Origin: an uncultured Fodinibius sp.
Lineage (GTDB): Bacteria > Bacteroidota > Rhodothermia > Balneolales > Balneolaceae
Direction: 5' to 3'
Assembly: GCA_913056455.1 (NCBI GenBank)
Contig: CAJXMJ010000004.1
Location: forward strand, 1 to 64,000
DNA: 64,000 bases
The notes beneath the pieces were generated by a model. The model was given only the letters and a program-made list of their open reading frames with translations. It did not search any database and was not told where the DNA came from. Below are positions 63,222 to 64,000 of the stretch, one piece after another; position 1 is the first letter of the stretch; every line of letters starts with the position of its first letter. The position numbers and the translations under genes were made by a program.

Positions 63222-63758
63222 TTAATTCTGGTCAGATGTTTCGTTGATATATTGTAATACTTGCTCAGTAATATCCAGTTTTTCGCTAGCAGCGTAGTAG
63301 ACAACACTTTCGCCATTTGTAGTTGCCTCGTTAATAACAAAGTCGAGATCATTTCTTTCTGCAACTGTGCTAATAGCCTCGTTCATCTTATTGTACAGTG
63401 GTTCTAACAGCTTGGCTCTACGCTGCTGAATTTGTTGCTGGAGCCCCTGCCGAAATTGGGTCATTTCAGTTTCCATTTGGGCAAGCTGCTGTTCTCTGTT
63501 TTGTATTTCGGTCTCAGACATACTATCCTGGTTCTGCTGAAATTCAGCAACAGCATCCTGGAATTCAGTTGTTTTCTGTTGCAGCTCTTGTCGCTTTTCT
63601 TGAATAAAACTATTTAATTCCTGCTGTACTTGTGAACGTTCAGGCATCTGAGTCATTACTTCCTGGGTATTCAAATACCCGATATTCAGCTGTCCAAATG
63701 CCGATGTACTTACAACAAAAAGAAATAGGAAAAATAAACTTGCTAATTTTCTAAACAT
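63222..63758 (-). CDS. OmpH/Skp family periplasmic chaperone, copy 2
   Basis: A 178-residue paralogue of copy 1: signal peptide MFRKLASLFFLFLFVVSTSAFG, strand LNIGYLNTQEVMTQMPERSQVQQEL, a coiled coil rich in Q/E from 45 to 120, and DLDFVINEATTNGESVVYYAASEKLDITEQVLQYI. It differs clearly from copy 1, so the duplication is old. Copy 3 lies 60 bases upstream at the window end. Confidence 0.92.
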   Translation of the reverse strand: MFRKLASLFFLFLFVVSTSAFGQLNIGYLNTQEVMTQMPERSQVQQELNSFIQEKRQELQQKTTEFQDAVAEFQQNQDSMSETEIQNREQQLAQMETEMTQFRQGLQQQIQQRRAKLLEPLYNKMNEAISTVAERNDLDFVINEATTNGESVVYYAASEKLDITEQVLQYINETSDQN

Positions 63759-63818
63759 CAGATCAATTTAGCTTTAGGGTTCAATTATTTCGGCTTGTGA
63801 GTATAAAAACTATTTTTA

Positions 63819-64000
63819 TCAATTGCTTGGTTCATTTAACGTAATACCAAGCTCTTGTAGTACCTCTTCATTTAAATTCCATTCTTGTTCGCCAAAAAGC
63901 ATGTTAGAATTTTGGGCACGATCAAATACAAAGTCGAAATTTTGATCGTTGGCTACCTTATTGATAGCTTTAAAAACCTTTCGCTGAATTGGTTCAAGCA
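63819..64000 (-). CDS. OmpH/Skp-like chaperone, copy 3 (3' end only)
   Basis: The reverse strand is open from the right window edge to a TGA at 63819-63821, encoding about 60 residues: LEPIQRKVFKAINKVAND, then FDFVFDRAQNSNMLFGEQEW and LNEEVLQELGITLNEPSN. The pattern KAINKVA..FDFVFD...LNEEVLQELGI matches the C-terminus of the OmpH copies downstream. The 5' part lies outside the window, so signal peptide and length are unknown. Confidence 0.8.
   Translation of the reverse strand, partial: LEPIQRKVFKAINKVANDQNFDFVFDRAQNSNMLFGEQEWNLNEEVLQELGITLNEPSN

Overview
The window is an ordinary-looking chromosomal segment of about 64 kb with very high gene density: some 60 protein genes and no gene-free stretch longer than about 300 bases. 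I saw no rRNA, tRNA, CRISPR array, insertion sequence, integrase or phage gene. Several traits suggest a member of the Bacteroidota/Balneolota group (Balneolaceae-like). These are the moderate-to-low G+C, Gram-negative envelope genes (TolC, OmpH/Skp, lipoproteins with lipoboxes), an AccD lacking zinc-ribbon cysteines, a DUF3857 protein with a degenerate transglutaminase site, large secreted S9 and M14 peptidases, a DhnA-type class I aldolase, and starts with little Shine-Dalgarno. The lineage call is an inference from family habits, not from a marker-gene tree.

Layout. 1-9 kb (mostly minus): 5' part of radA, a flippase-like membrane protein, class I fructose-bisphosphate aldolase, dusB (plus), a DUF72 protein, a lipoprotein, and a serS-DUF432-mscS run. 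9-11 kb (plus): an Lrp/AsnC regulator and an unrecognised secreted/polytopic protein. 11-25 kb (all minus): rpoN, DUF3109, dprA, obg, an S9 peptidase, accD, an M14 carboxypeptidase, tsaB, a DUF3857 protein and pyrC. 25-29 kb (plus): xseA, a short CNNM/CBS protein, a small membrane protein and an HD-domain protein. 29-37 kb (minus): pheA, then a complete TetR-TolC-HlyD-ATPase-ATPase-permease-permease export operon resembling E. coli cecR-ybhGFSR, with a clear operator-like palindrome in front.

37-43.5 kb (minus) is the most interesting region. A PspA/IM30 protein is followed by a half-length PspA paralogue, a two-TM coiled-coil protein, an enoyl-CoA hydratase, a CorC-like protein and a two-domain AAA+ ATPase whose first AAA module is degenerate and whose second has classical (Vps4/p97-type) motifs. 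The run ends in an intrinsic terminator. PspA is the bacterial ESCRT-III relative, so this looks like a membrane-remodelling or envelope-stress system with its own disassembly ATPase. Both PspA-type proteins end in a shared KTIG motif that could be an ATPase-recruiting tail.

43.6-50 kb: pyrimidine-nucleoside phosphorylase, pdxB, tatD, a BadF-type kinase, and the kynurenine-pathway pair kynA-kynU. 50-61 kb (plus): recA-recX-AI-2E family protein, purN-purH, then the rod-shape cluster mreB-mreC-mreD-mrdA-rodA. 61-64 kb: rnhB, a VWA protein, and at least three tandem OmpH/Skp chaperone genes, the last cut by the window end.
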